Source of the DNA: Streptomyces corallincola
Lineage (GTDB): Bacteria > Actinomycetota > Actinomycetes > Streptomycetales > Streptomycetaceae
Length of the DNA: 64,000 nucleotides
NCBI RefSeq assembly: GCF_019104725.1
Contig: NZ_JAHRXF010000015.1
Span: 57,306-121,305, forward strand
Reading direction: 5' to 3'
In this document: positions 38,076 through 46,504 of the stretch, in pieces
Numbering within the stretch: the stretch's first letter is position 1
Layout: every line of letters begins with the position of its first letter
Notes under the pieces: model-generated
Seen by the model: only the letters and a program-made list of their open reading frames with translations
The model's database searches: none
Told to the model about the DNA's origin: nothing
Made by a program: the position numbers and the translations under genes

Positions 38076-39581
38076 TCACGGCGGGGCGTCGCCGCGCGCC
38101 CGCTCGGTGCGCAGCACCTCCTCGATGTCCCCGAGCCGGTCCATGCCCTGGACGGCGCGGGCGGTGCGCGAGTTGCCCGCGAGGACCGCGCGGTGCCGGT
38201 GGACGAAGGACCAGTAGCCGGTGGTGAAGGGGCAGGCGCGCGCACCGGTGCGGTCGCCGGGCCGGTACGCGCAGCCGCCGCACAGATCGCTCATACGGTG
38301 GAGGTAGGCGCCGCCGGAGGTGTACGGCTTGGTGGTCATCCGGCCGCCGTCGGCGTACTGCGACATGCCGACGACGTTCGGCAGCATCACCCAGTCGTAG
38401 CCGTCCACGAAGCAGCGGTGGAACCAGTCGGTGACGGCGCGCGGGTCCCAGCCGCGCTGGAGGGCGTGGCTGCCGAGGACCATCAGGCGCGGGATGTGGT
38501 GGGTCCAGCCGGTGTCGCGGACCTGGGCGAGCACGGTGGCCATGCAGCGCGCCTCGACGGCGTCGGCGTCGAGTTCGAGGAACCAGCCGGGCAGCGGCGC
38601 GTGGTGGCGCAGGGCGTTGCGGTGCCGGTAGTCCTCGCCGAAGTACCAGTAGAGCTGCCAGACGTACTCCCGCCACCCGGCGACCTGCCGTACGAACCCC
38701 TCGACGCTGTTGACGGGGGCGTCCCCGGCGCGCCAGGCGGCCTCGGCGGCCTCCACCACCTCGGCGGGGTCGAGGAGGCCGAGGTTGAGGGAGGAGGAGA
38801 GCAGGCTGTGGCTCAGCACCGGGTCGGCGGCGAGCAGGGCGTCCTCGTGCGGCCCGAACCCGGCGAGCCGGTGCGTGATGAAGCGGCGCAGCGCGGCACG
38901 GGCCTCCCGGCGGGTGGCGGGGAAGACGCGGGGCGCGTCCCGGCCGACGAAGCGGATGCCGTCCTCGCGTTCCCAGCGGTCGAGGTCGGCGCGGACCTCG
39001 GCGTCGATGTCGTCCTCGCGGGGCCGGTAGGGCGCGGGCGCGCCGAGCGTGGCGGCGCCTCTGGGCGGGGGTTCCCGGTTGTCGTGGTCGTGGTTCCAGC
39101 GTCCGCCCGCCGGTTCGCCGCCGTCCATGAGGAGGCCGTGGGTGCGGCGGGTCCAGCGGTAGAACTCCTCCTGGAGCAGCCGTTTCCCGTCCCGGCCGTC
39201 CGCCCAGGCCCGGAAGTCGTCGTGCGGGACGAGGAAGCCGCGTGCGGGCAACACCCTTACTTGGTCGAGGGAGTTGACGAAGTCCAGCGCGGCGCGCGAG
39301 GTCGGGTGGTGCGCGGTGAGAGGCGTGTCCCCGACGGCCTCCCGCAGCCCCTCCCGGTATGTCTCCGCCCGGACGTACCGCACCCGGTCACCGAGTTCCG
39401 CCGCGCGGTGCCGCATCGCGCTGAGCACCAGGTGCGCCTTGGCACGGTGGAACCGGCGCCGCCGGAACACCGCGCGCGACTCGACCATGACGACGGGCGC
39501 GTCCCGCTCGGGGCCGTCGTCACCGGGGGTGAGGAAGTGCGGTCCGAGCTGATCGCCGAACAGCCAGTGGGGGTCGGGCAT
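38076..39581 (-). CDS. cryptochrome/photolyase family protein, FeS-BCP (PhrB/CryB-like)
   Basis: 501 residues. The N-terminal Rossmann-type domain starts HWLFGDQLGPHF, and the FAD-binding helical domain has GFVRQVAGWREYVWQLYWYFGED and HIPRLMVLGSHALQRGWDP. Four cysteines appear placed as in iron-sulfur bacterial cryptochromes/photolyases: one in EARCMATVL, then LCGGCAYRPG and RACPFTTGYW. These enzymes repair (6-4) photoproducts or act as blue-light sensors. ATG 39581 follows GGAGT. It diverges from the Crp/Fnr gene 312 bp away. Confidence 0.9.
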   Translation of the reverse strand: MPDPHWLFGDQLGPHFLTPGDDGPERDAPVVMVESRAVFRRRRFHRAKAHLVLSAMRHRAAELGDRVRYVRAETYREGLREAVGDTPLTAHHPTSRAALDFVNSLDQVRVLPARGFLVPHDDFRAWADGRDGKRLLQEEFYRWTRRTHGLLMDGGEPAGGRWNHDHDNREPPPRGAATLGAPAPYRPREDDIDAEVRADLDRWEREDGIRFVGRDAPRVFPATRREARAALRRFITHRLAGFGPHEDALLAADPVLSHSLLSSSLNLGLLDPAEVVEAAEAAWRAGDAPVNSVEGFVRQVAGWREYVWQLYWYFGEDYRHRNALRHHAPLPGWFLELDADAVEARCMATVLAQVRDTGWTHHIPRLMVLGSHALQRGWDPRAVTDWFHRCFVDGYDWVMLPNVVGMSQYADGGRMTTKPYTSGGAYLHRMSDLCGGCAYRPGDRTGARACPFTTGYWSFVHRHRAVLAGNSRTARAVQGMDRLGDIEEVLRTERARGDAPP

Positions 39582-39893
39582 GGGGCGGCACTCCTGTGTT
39601 CGGCTTACGGGCATCTCGCACGCCGCCCACCCTGCGCCGGACGGCGGCGGTCACCGGGGGTGGCGCGCCGGGGGGAGGGCGTTGTGACGCGCACGGGTGA
39701 GAGCCGGTGGCACTGGTGTCGGCCCGGTGTCCTCCCGGCATCCGTCCGTTGTCCGCCCGCTGTGCGGCGCGGAGGGCGCGGGGGGCGCGGGGGGCGCGGG
39801 GGGCGCGGGTACAGTGGCGGGCTCATCCGATTCATCCATGTCTCGGGCCCCGCGGCCGGACCTCTCCCGGTCGCCGCCGGAAGTGACGGATAC
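39582..39893. other. 312-bp divergent intergenic region
   Basis: Between the photolyase-like and Crp/Fnr genes. It contains the 9-bp array at 39766-39810, immediately followed by TACAGT (39810-39815), a possible -10 for the Crp/Fnr gene giving a ~70-nt leader. No gene seen. Confidence 0.45.
39766..39810. repeat. 9-bp tandem repeat GGCGCGGGG
   Basis: Five 9-bp units: GGCGCGGAG, three exact GGCGCGGGG, and GGCGCGGGT, which runs into the TACAGT hexamer. It shares the core GCGCGGG with two other arrays in the window. Confidence 0.85.
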
Positions 39894-40631
39894 ATGGCTC
39901 TGGTGGTGCGGGACCGTACGTTTCTCGATGTCCTCGGCGCCACAGCACGGAAGGATCTGTTCCGGATCAGCGCCGAGCGGACCTTCCGGGCGGACGAGCA
40001 CCTGCTGCTGGAGCAGGACGGGAGCAGCCATGTGCTGGTGCTGCTCGCGGGGTGGGCCGTGGTGTCCACGGCCACCGACCGGTCCTCCGCCCGGCTGATC
40101 CTGGCGTTGCGACGACGCGGTGAACTCGTGGGCGAGATGGCCGCGTTGGGCGGCATCGCACGCAGCGCGACCGTCACCGCGCTCGGCCCGGTACGCGCCC
40201 TGGTGGTACCCGGCGCCCGGTTCCGCGCGTTCGCCGGGGGCGACCCGGAGGTGTCGGCGCTGATCATGGCGCAGCTCGTCTCCCGGCTGCGCACCGCCGA
40301 CGAGGAGCGGCGGACGCTCGCCTCACTGACCGTCCTGCAGCGGGTCGCCGGGCGCCTGCTGGAGCTGACGGAGGTGCAGCGGACGGCGGACGGTGTCCCG
40401 GCGGGGCGGGACGCGGGGCGGCCGGGCGACGACGTCCCCGTGCTCGCGCAGTTCGCCCAGCACGATCTGGCCGATGCCGTGGGCGCGACCCGCGAGGCCG
40501 TCGCCAAGGCGCTGCGGCTGCTGCGGGCCGCCGGGGTCGTCCGCACCCGGCCCCGGCGGATCGAGCTGATCGACCACGACGCGCTGCGCCTGCTGGCGGC
40601 GGGCGGGAACATCGAGATCCCGGCTCCCTGA
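39894..40631 (+). CDS. Crp/Fnr family transcriptional regulator
   Basis: 245 residues. The cyclic-nucleotide-binding-type beta roll (~20-125) contains RGELVGEMAALGGIARSATVTA, equivalent to the phosphate-binding cassette, but without a clear match to the full cAMP-binding R-S/T pair. A long dimer helix follows. The HTH is QHDLADAVGATREAVAKALRLLRAAGVV; its recognition helix keeps the Arg-Glu pair that reads TGTGA half-sites in CRP, with Lys for the third contact. ATG 39894. Downstream, 210 bp after its stop, is a TGTG-N8-CACA site in front of the large operon. Confidence 0.88.
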   Translation: MALVVRDRTFLDVLGATARKDLFRISAERTFRADEHLLLEQDGSSHVLVLLAGWAVVSTATDRSSARLILALRRRGELVGEMAALGGIARSATVTALGPVRALVVPGARFRAFAGGDPEVSALIMAQLVSRLRTADEERRTLASLTVLQRVAGRLLELTEVQRTADGVPAGRDAGRPGDDVPVLAQFAQHDLADAVGATREAVAKALRLLRAAGVVRTRPRRIELIDHDALRLLAAGGNIEIPAP

Positions 40632-40837
40632 ACGGTCCCGCACCCCCTCCCGGCACGCCGGGGACCCCCGTACGCCCTCCCGGCACCCCGCACACCCTCC
40701 GGCGGATGCCCCTGTCCAAACCCCCCTGAATATGCGTATGTCAAGAGGTGCGCACGGTTGTGTGGAAGTGCGGGGCGCATTTCGGGCCAGCGTGCGCGGC
40801 GCGCGTTTTTCGGCGCGCGATCCATGTGCTGCCACCG

Positions 40838-40857
40838 GATGTGTAAACGACCACATC
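40838..40857. promoter_or_regulatory. CRP-type operator upstream of the ten-gene operon
   Basis: An inverted repeat GATGTG-N8-CACATC whose centre is TGTG-N8-CACA, the spacing of CRP sites (TGTGA-N6-TCACA). It lies 61-80 bp before the ATG of the cyclase-like gene in a relatively AT-rich patch. The adjacent Crp/Fnr protein is the obvious candidate binder. No firm -10/-35 could be assigned. Confidence 0.5.
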
Positions 40858-40917
40858 GTGCGGCAGCGCGAGCCGCCATGCTGACGTTCGGTCACTGCAC
40901 GACAGGGGGGTGGGCAG

Positions 40918-41856
40918 ATGGCTGACGGAGCCGTCTACAAGACCTTGATGAGCGTGGACACCCGGGGGTCGGGCGGGTACCTCGACGGTGCGAAGCGCCG
41001 GATGCGGGCCCAGATATACGAGCTGGCCCACGCGTCCTTCGCCGCGTCGGGTGTGGCGAAGACGCTGCTGCATCTGGAGGACCGGGGGGACGGGTTCATC
41101 GCCGCCGTGGACGCGCGCGTCCCGCCGGTCCGGCTGCTCGGCACCTGGCTGGCCGAGCTGCACCAGCGGCAGCGGGTGCGCAACGAGGACCTGGCCCGCC
41201 CGCTCGGGCTGCGCGTCGGACTGCACGTGGGTCCGGTGGAGCACGACAAGGATGGGGTGTCGGGCCACGCGATGGACCTGGTCTGCCGACTGGCGGACTC
41301 CGCGGCGGCGCGGGCGGTGCTGGAGCGCTCCGGACGCGATCTGGTCCTGGTGGTCTCCGCCTCGCTGCACCACGAGGTGGTCCGGCACGGCGGACGGTTC
41401 GTGGAGCCGTCGTCCTACCGCCGGGCGCGGGTCGCTCTGAAGGAGGGCCCGGTCACCGCGTGGTTCCACGTACCGGGGGAGACCCGTCCGGCGGTGCCGG
41501 GTGACGAGGGGTTCGGCATGCTTCCCGAGGACGCGCCTTCGGGGGAGAACGGGGGCGGCGCGGCCACGGGGGCCGGGACGGAGGGCGGCCGGACGGGGAG
41601 GGACACGGGGCACATCGCCCCGGCCCCGCCCGGGCCCTCCGCCCACGGGGACCGCCGGGCGCCCGAGGCGGAGGCGTGGCCGGGGGGACCGGGCTCCGGC
41701 GCCCACTGGGACATCACGGTGCGGGGTGGCACCAGCGTCGTCCAGGACCGCGCGACCTTCCGGGGACCGGTCAGCTTCGGGGGCGGCGGGGGCGCGGGCC
41801 AGGAGGACTGGCCGGGCGACGACGACGGCAACGGCCGTACGGGGGAGACGCGTTGA
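40918..41856 (+). CDS. class III nucleotidyl cyclase-like protein
   Basis: 312 residues. Residues ~5-190 resemble a class III cyclase homology domain. Asp14 (SVDTRGSGG) and Asp58 (RGDGFIA) occupy the two metal-binding positions. The GLRVGLHVGPVEHDKDGVSG stretch precedes the helix that normally carries Asn-x3-Arg; here it is D120-x3-R124, so the ribose-orienting Asn is replaced and activity is uncertain. The remaining ~110 residues are disordered, then end in a beta-like motif (GTSVVQDRATF, ~268-288). ATG 40918 follows AGGGGGG. First gene of the operon; TTGA overlap with the next gene. It could make a cyclic (pyrimidine) nucleotide for the PycTM-like protein three genes downstream. Confidence 0.75.
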   Translation: MADGAVYKTLMSVDTRGSGGYLDGAKRRMRAQIYELAHASFAASGVAKTLLHLEDRGDGFIAAVDARVPPVRLLGTWLAELHQRQRVRNEDLARPLGLRVGLHVGPVEHDKDGVSGHAMDLVCRLADSAAARAVLERSGRDLVLVVSASLHHEVVRHGGRFVEPSSYRRARVALKEGPVTAWFHVPGETRPAVPGDEGFGMLPEDAPSGENGGGAATGAGTEGGRTGRDTGHIAPAPPGPSAHGDRRAPEAEAWPGGPGSGAHWDITVRGGTSVVQDRATFRGPVSFGGGGGAGQEDWPGDDDGNGRTGETR

Positions 41857-44672
41857 GCGACGAGGGCGAGTACGGGGGTGCGGGGGAAGCGGGGTCCGGC
41901 GGCGGGGGCACTCCCCCGGCGGCGGACCGGTGGCGGGCCGGGGACGGACCGGCGCGGCAGGACGGCGACCGGCGGGCCGACGACGGGCCGGGCGGGGACG
42001 GCGGCGGGGAGGCGGGGAAGGACGACGACGGTCGGGACCGGCCGGACGGGGACGACGGACGCGAGCACGCGGAGCGGCGGGACCGCCAGGAGGAGCGTTT
42101 CCGGGAGGCGACCGGCGATCCGCTGGCCGACTCCGGGATGCCGGGCGAGGCGCGCGCGGCGGCCCGCGTCCAGCGGGCCGCACGGGCCCGGTTCGACATC
42201 CGGGGCAACAGCAGCGTGTTCGACCGGACCAGCTTCGACCGCGCGCACTTCGGCGATGTGTACATCGGCGGGCGGGACACGGCGGCGCCGGTCTTCGGGG
42301 ACGTCCCGGAGGACGAACTCGACCGGCTGCGGCAGGTCTACCGGGCCCCGGCGGGCTATCCGGCGCTGAAGCGGGTGCTGCACGGGCGCCGGGTGCTGGT
42401 GCTGGGCGGGCCGCCCGGCACCGGTCGCCTCACCACCGGGCTGTGCCTGCTGGACGAGGTCACCGCCGCCGCCCGCCGCCCGGCGCCCGGCACCGGCGGG
42501 GCCGTACCGGAGGCGCCGGAGCCCGACGGCCGTGCGGTCACCGGTGCCCTGGTCCGGGGCCGGGTCACCCGGCTCGCCCCCTCCGACCTGGGACGGCTCT
42601 CCGCCGACCCGGACGCGGTGGCGGGCGGAGTACTGGAGGGCGGCGGCCTGCTGATCCAACTCCCCGAGAACGCACGGGACTTCCCCGCGCCGCAGGAGCC
42701 GCACCTCGACGCGCTCGCCGCACGCCTCGCGGCCAGGGGGGCGTACGCGGTGCTGGTCGTCTCGCCCACCTCGCCCGCCGCCCAGCTGCTGTCGGGTCGC
42801 TACGGCGTGGTGTGTCCCCCGGCACCCGCCGGGGAGCTGCTGGAGTGGCAGCTCGTGCGGCAGCTCGCGGACTGCTCGGACCCGGACGCGCTGGGCCGGG
42901 GCGAACAGATCCTCAAGCACCCCCGGTTCCTGGACGCGCTGGGTATCGCGCCGGAGGCGCTGCGGCCGTCCGAGACCGAGCTGGTCGCGGAACGGGTGGC
43001 CCGGCATGTGCGGGGCGAGCTGCGCCGGGACGAACTCCTGGACGCCTGTGGCCGGATCGCGCGCCAGCAGGCCCGCGAATGGTTCACCGGGGCCGCCGAC
43101 CCACTGCCCCCGGCCGCAGCACCGGGCCGGGACGGAGCGGAGGGGCCGGTGGACACCGCCGCGCCACGGGTGCGGGAGGCCGCGTTCCGGATCGCGCTCG
43201 CGGTGCTGGACGGGGAGGCGGTCAGCTCGGTGGCCGACGCCGCCGAACTCCTCACGCAGCAGATCCTCGCCGTACGCATGCCCGGCCGGGCGCACGGGCG
43301 GCCGGTGTTCGCGGAGGACCTGGACGGACTGGTCGCCGCCTGCCGGGCCGAGACACGCGTCGGTGAGGAGGAGTCGGTGGGCGGGGTGCCGGTGCCGGTG
43401 CACATCGTCGCGTACCGGGGCGAGGCGCTGGCGGGCTCGGTGCTGGCCGAGGTCTGGCACCGGCACCACGCGGCGCGCGGCCCCCTGGTGCGCTGGCTGC
43501 GCGAGCTGGCGGGCGACCCCCGGCCGCAGGTGTGGGTGCGGGCCGCGGTGGTGGCGGGCGAACTGGCCACCGCCGACCTGGGGTACGGCTTCGCGGAGTT
43601 GATCCGGCCGCAGGCCGTCGCGCGGGACACCCGGCGCCGTTTCTTCGCAGCGACCGCGCTGGGCCAGGCCGCGGGCCGGGAACCGTACCGGTCGGCGGTG
43701 CGCGGGGTGGTCGTGGACTGGGCGGACGCCCCGGTGCCCGCGCTGCGCTGGACGGCGGCGCTGGCCCTCGGCTCCGGACGGATCGTGGACGACACCCGCC
43801 TGGCCCTGGAGCTGCTGTGCGGCATCGGCGCCCGGGACGAGGGCGCGCAGGCGCTCGTCGCCTCGTACAGCGCGGCCCGGCTGGTGGCGGGCAGCCGGGC
43901 CGGGGAGGCGGCCACCGTGCTGCGCGAGTGGTCCGAGCACGGCTCCGCCGAGCAGCTGAACCTGGCGATGCTCTGTGCCGTACGGCTGTTCTGCGCGCGG
44001 ACGGACGACATGTGGCAGGCGGAGGAGAGTGACGGCCCCGGCGCACCGGCGGCGGACACGGTCACCTCCGCCCCGGCGTCCGTCGGCCGGGTGTGGGGGC
44101 CGGGCGGGGTGCGGATCGCGGGCCGGGGCCCGGTCCGGGCGGACGGCGCGGGGCAGCGCGGCCGGGCGGGGCACGGGGACCGGCCGCCGGTGCCGCGCGC
44201 GCCGGTCGGGGTGACCGGCGCGGAGCTTTCCCGGCGGGCGCACTGGCCGCTCGCGCTCGCGGTGGCGGTGACCGTGGAGAGCGCGGCCGAGCCGCTGGCG
44301 GACCTGCTGTGGCGGGCGCTGGCGAACCGGCTGTCGCACGAGGCGGCGACCGAGGGCCTGGCGACCTGGTTGCGGGCCGCCGAGGCGGACGCGGCCGTAC
44401 CGGACCGGGCGGGGCGTGCCTATGTGTTCGAGCAGGCCCCCGGCAGCGAACCGGCGGACGGTGCGCGGCGCGGGGAGATCCTCGGGGCGCTGCTGTGGCT
44501 GCTGCCCCGGATGATCCGCGACCGCCGGGACGCCGAGCGGCTGCGCTGGCTGCTGCGGCTGATGGCGGACGCGCCCGAGGAACCGATGACGTCCGCCTTC
44601 GAGCGCCATGTGGTGGCCGCGATGGCGGCGACGGGACGCGGCCGGGACGGCCGGGGGGAGGAGCAGAGGTGA
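41853..44672 (+). CDS. large P-loop NTPase-like protein with helical repeats
   Basis: 939 residues; TTG start at 41853 overlapping the previous stop, with GGGGGAG upstream. Residues 1-105 are acidic and disordered. At ~115-140 is GNSSVFDRTSF followed by FGDVYIGG, similar to the end of the cyclase-like protein. A Walker A-like GGPPGTGRLT (~185-194) has Arg for the usual Lys, and the following region is P-loop-like but weak. Residues ~480-930 are helical and repeat-like (VRAAVVAGELATADLG, FFAATALGQAAG, LRWTAALALGSGR), as in HEAT repeats. It resembles STAND-type signalling proteins. Function unknown; it probably links the cyclase-like sensor to the rest of the system. Confidence 0.75.
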   Translation: MSDEGEYGGAGEAGSGGGGTPPAADRWRAGDGPARQDGDRRADDGPGGDGGGEAGKDDDGRDRPDGDDGREHAERRDRQEERFREATGDPLADSGMPGEARAAARVQRAARARFDIRGNSSVFDRTSFDRAHFGDVYIGGRDTAAPVFGDVPEDELDRLRQVYRAPAGYPALKRVLHGRRVLVLGGPPGTGRLTTGLCLLDEVTAAARRPAPGTGGAVPEAPEPDGRAVTGALVRGRVTRLAPSDLGRLSADPDAVAGGVLEGGGLLIQLPENARDFPAPQEPHLDALAARLAARGAYAVLVVSPTSPAAQLLSGRYGVVCPPAPAGELLEWQLVRQLADCSDPDALGRGEQILKHPRFLDALGIAPEALRPSETELVAERVARHVRGELRRDELLDACGRIARQQAREWFTGAADPLPPAAAPGRDGAEGPVDTAAPRVREAAFRIALAVLDGEAVSSVADAAELLTQQILAVRMPGRAHGRPVFAEDLDGLVAACRAETRVGEEESVGGVPVPVHIVAYRGEALAGSVLAEVWHRHHAARGPLVRWLRELAGDPRPQVWVRAAVVAGELATADLGYGFAELIRPQAVARDTRRRFFAATALGQAAGREPYRSAVRGVVVDWADAPVPALRWTAALALGSGRIVDDTRLALELLCGIGARDEGAQALVASYSAARLVAGSRAGEAATVLREWSEHGSAEQLNLAMLCAVRLFCARTDDMWQAEESDGPGAPAADTVTSAPASVGRVWGPGGVRIAGRGPVRADGAGQRGRAGHGDRPPVPRAPVGVTGAELSRRAHWPLALAVAVTVESAAEPLADLLWRALANRLSHEAATEGLATWLRAAEADAAVPDRAGRAYVFEQAPGSEPADGARRGEILGALLWLLPRMIRDRRDAERLRWLLRLMADAPEEPMTSAFERHVVAAMAATGRGRDGRGEEQR

Positions 44673-45898
44673 CGGCGGAACAGGCAGAGGAACTGGTCAT
44701 CCCGGAGAACCTGGCCGGGCCGTTCCTGCGCGAACGGATCGTGCAGGGAAGGGGGTTCAGACACGCGGGGGCGCAGGTGGCCTCGGTGGTGTACTACCAG
44801 GACGGCGGGCACAGCGTGATCACGGCGCGGGGCGCCGACCACGGCGACCGGCTGGGCCGCTGGTCCCGGCCGAGCACCGTCTGCGAGGTGGCCTGCGGGC
44901 GGCACACGACCTCGTTCGCGCTGAAGCTGCCCGCGCACGGCTCGGCGACCTTCTTCGAGACCCGGGTGAAACTGCGCTGGGAGGTGACGGACTACCGGCT
45001 GGTCGTGGAGAAGCGGCTGTTCAGCGTCGAGGAGGACCTCGGCCCCGAGATCGTGGACCGGCTCCAGGGCGTCTCCACCCGGTACTCCGTGGACCAGGCG
45101 CACGAGGCCAACCAGGCGGTGCGGCTGGACATCGAGGCGGGCCGCTGGGCCGACCTCGGGCAGGAGGTGGGGCTGCGCACGAAGGTGTTCGTGGAGGTCG
45201 GCACCGACCGCACCCAGATCGGCTTCGTCGTCCAGACCCGCAAGGACGACGCCGAGGCCCAGCGGGTGGCCCGGCGCTTCCGGGGGTTCGCCGCCATCGC
45301 GCAGGGCAGCGACACGGAGAAGTACGCCTATCTGATGGCCTCCGGGACCGGCGCCGAGGTCGGGCGGCTGGTCAAGATGATGATGGAGAGCCAGGCAGAG
45401 GAGCAGCGATCCAACCGGGAGTTCCTGGTCCGGATGGCGCACGAGGGACGGCTCAACACCCCGGAACTCGACGCGTATCTGCGGCGGACGGCGCTGCGCG
45501 GCCCGGCGGCCGAGCAGTCCGCGATCCCGGCCGACCCGCCCCGCGCCGCACTGCCGCCCTCACCCGTCACGCACACCGCCGAGTCCGGGTCCGGGGCATC
45601 GGGGCGGGACTGGCCGGACACCCCGGCCCCCGGCCCCGCCCCCGCCGGGCGGGCACCGGCGGAACCGGTCCGGACCCCGCCCGAGGAGGACGACTGGTGG
45701 GGCGAGCCGCAGGACACGGCCGCACACCTGCCCGCCGCGCCCGCCGGACCGGACGACGGGTACGGCCCGCCCGCGCACACCCGCCACGACGATGACCCGC
45801 GGGCCGGAAGGTCCGGGGCGGGATCGCGTTCGTGGGACGACGAGGACGACGACATCTGGTCCGGTCCGGTGGACGGCGGCCGGGGCGGTGGCCGGTGA
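44669..45898 (+). CDS. band-7/SPFH-like protein
   Basis: 409 residues, GTG 44669 coupled by GTGA overlap. Residues ~20-230 are beta-rich, then alpha: FFETRVKLRWEVTDYRLVVEK and LQGVSTRYSVDQAHEANQAV resemble SPFH/band-7 domains. KMMMESQAEEQRSNREFLVRM is a helix that could pack in an oligomer. The last ~130 residues are Pro/Asp-rich and disordered. No signal peptide or membrane helix. Similar proteins are uncharacterised; the band-7 assignment is moderate. It is coupled to the PycTM-like gene (GTGA) and may scaffold that membrane protein. Confidence 0.65.
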   Translation: MTAEQAEELVIPENLAGPFLRERIVQGRGFRHAGAQVASVVYYQDGGHSVITARGADHGDRLGRWSRPSTVCEVACGRHTTSFALKLPAHGSATFFETRVKLRWEVTDYRLVVEKRLFSVEEDLGPEIVDRLQGVSTRYSVDQAHEANQAVRLDIEAGRWADLGQEVGLRTKVFVEVGTDRTQIGFVVQTRKDDAEAQRVARRFRGFAAIAQGSDTEKYAYLMASGTGAEVGRLVKMMMESQAEEQRSNREFLVRMAHEGRLNTPELDAYLRRTALRGPAAEQSAIPADPPRAALPPSPVTHTAESGSGASGRDWPDTPAPGPAPAGRAPAEPVRTPPEEDDWWGEPQDTAAHLPAAPAGPDDGYGPPAHTRHDDDPRAGRSGAGSRSWDDEDDDIWSGPVDGGRGGGR

Positions 45899-46416
45899 CG
45901 GCGGCGCCCGGCACCCCGGCGGCCACCGTCCCGGAGGCGCGGTACGTCGCGGAACGGCTGCTCGCCACGGTCCGCGAGGACACCGGGCGGGCTGACGTGA
46001 AGGCGTCGGTGCTGCTGTCGGTGGCGCTGGGAGTGCCGCCGCTGGTGACGGGGCTGGGACGGCATCCGCCGGACCACCCGGCCGTGCTGTGGCTGGTGCT
46101 GGTCGGGGCGGGGCTGCTGATGTGGCTGGCGGGGTCCCTGTCACTCGTTCGGGCGATGCTGCCGCACAGCGGAACTGAGCGGGTAGGCCCTGGCATCACC
46201 TTCTTCGCCGACGTCGTCGCGGTGCACACGGCGTCCGGGGCGCGGGGCGTGGCCGACGCGGTCGGCCTGGCGGGCGGGGACGTCACGGCCTGGCTGCTGA
46301 CCCAGGCCGTGGACAACAGCCACATCCTCGTCAGGAAGTACCGGTGCATCCGCTGGGGAGTCGGATGGCTGGTACCGGGGGCGCTGTCGGCGACGGCAGG
46401 GCTGCTGCTCGGCTGA
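45895..46416 (+). CDS. Pycsar-effector-like membrane protein (PycTM/DUF5706)
   Basis: 173 residues. The N-terminal helix ends in GRADVKASVLLSVALGV, matching the DxKA start of PycTM effectors. Helices at ~38-56 and ~67-88 follow, then a cytosolic part with FFADVVAVH, and SHILVRKYRCIRWGVGWL before a last hydrophobic segment (~155-173). In Pycsar anti-phage defence, PycTM proteins respond to cCMP or cUMP from a linked cyclase and disrupt the membrane. GTG 45895 is coupled to the band-7-like gene. The cyclase-like gene lies three genes upstream, so a cyclase-effector pair within one operon is plausible. Family call is from motif pattern. Confidence 0.78.
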   Translation: MTAAPGTPAATVPEARYVAERLLATVREDTGRADVKASVLLSVALGVPPLVTGLGRHPPDHPAVLWLVLVGAGLLMWLAGSLSLVRAMLPHSGTERVGPGITFFADVVAVHTASGARGVADAVGLAGGDVTAWLLTQAVDNSHILVRKYRCIRWGVGWLVPGALSATAGLLLG

Positions 46417-46504
46417 CCCGGCGCTCCCAGGGGGGTGGCGGGCCCGCACACGGCTCATGCGCCCGACATCCACGCATATGAAGTGACACTTGAGGGGGGA
46501 CGAC

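Noticed and set aside
40801..40820. Possible terminator hairpin around the GGCGCGCG/TTTTT stretch
   Set aside because: The two GGCGCGCG halves are direct repeats; only a weak self-complementary GCGCGC core could pair, so I did not call a terminator.
41415..44609. A 1064-codon minus-strand open frame opposite the P-loop protein gene
   Set aside because: Low-complexity His/Arg/Pro composition and no start context; the sense strand has coupled starts and stops.
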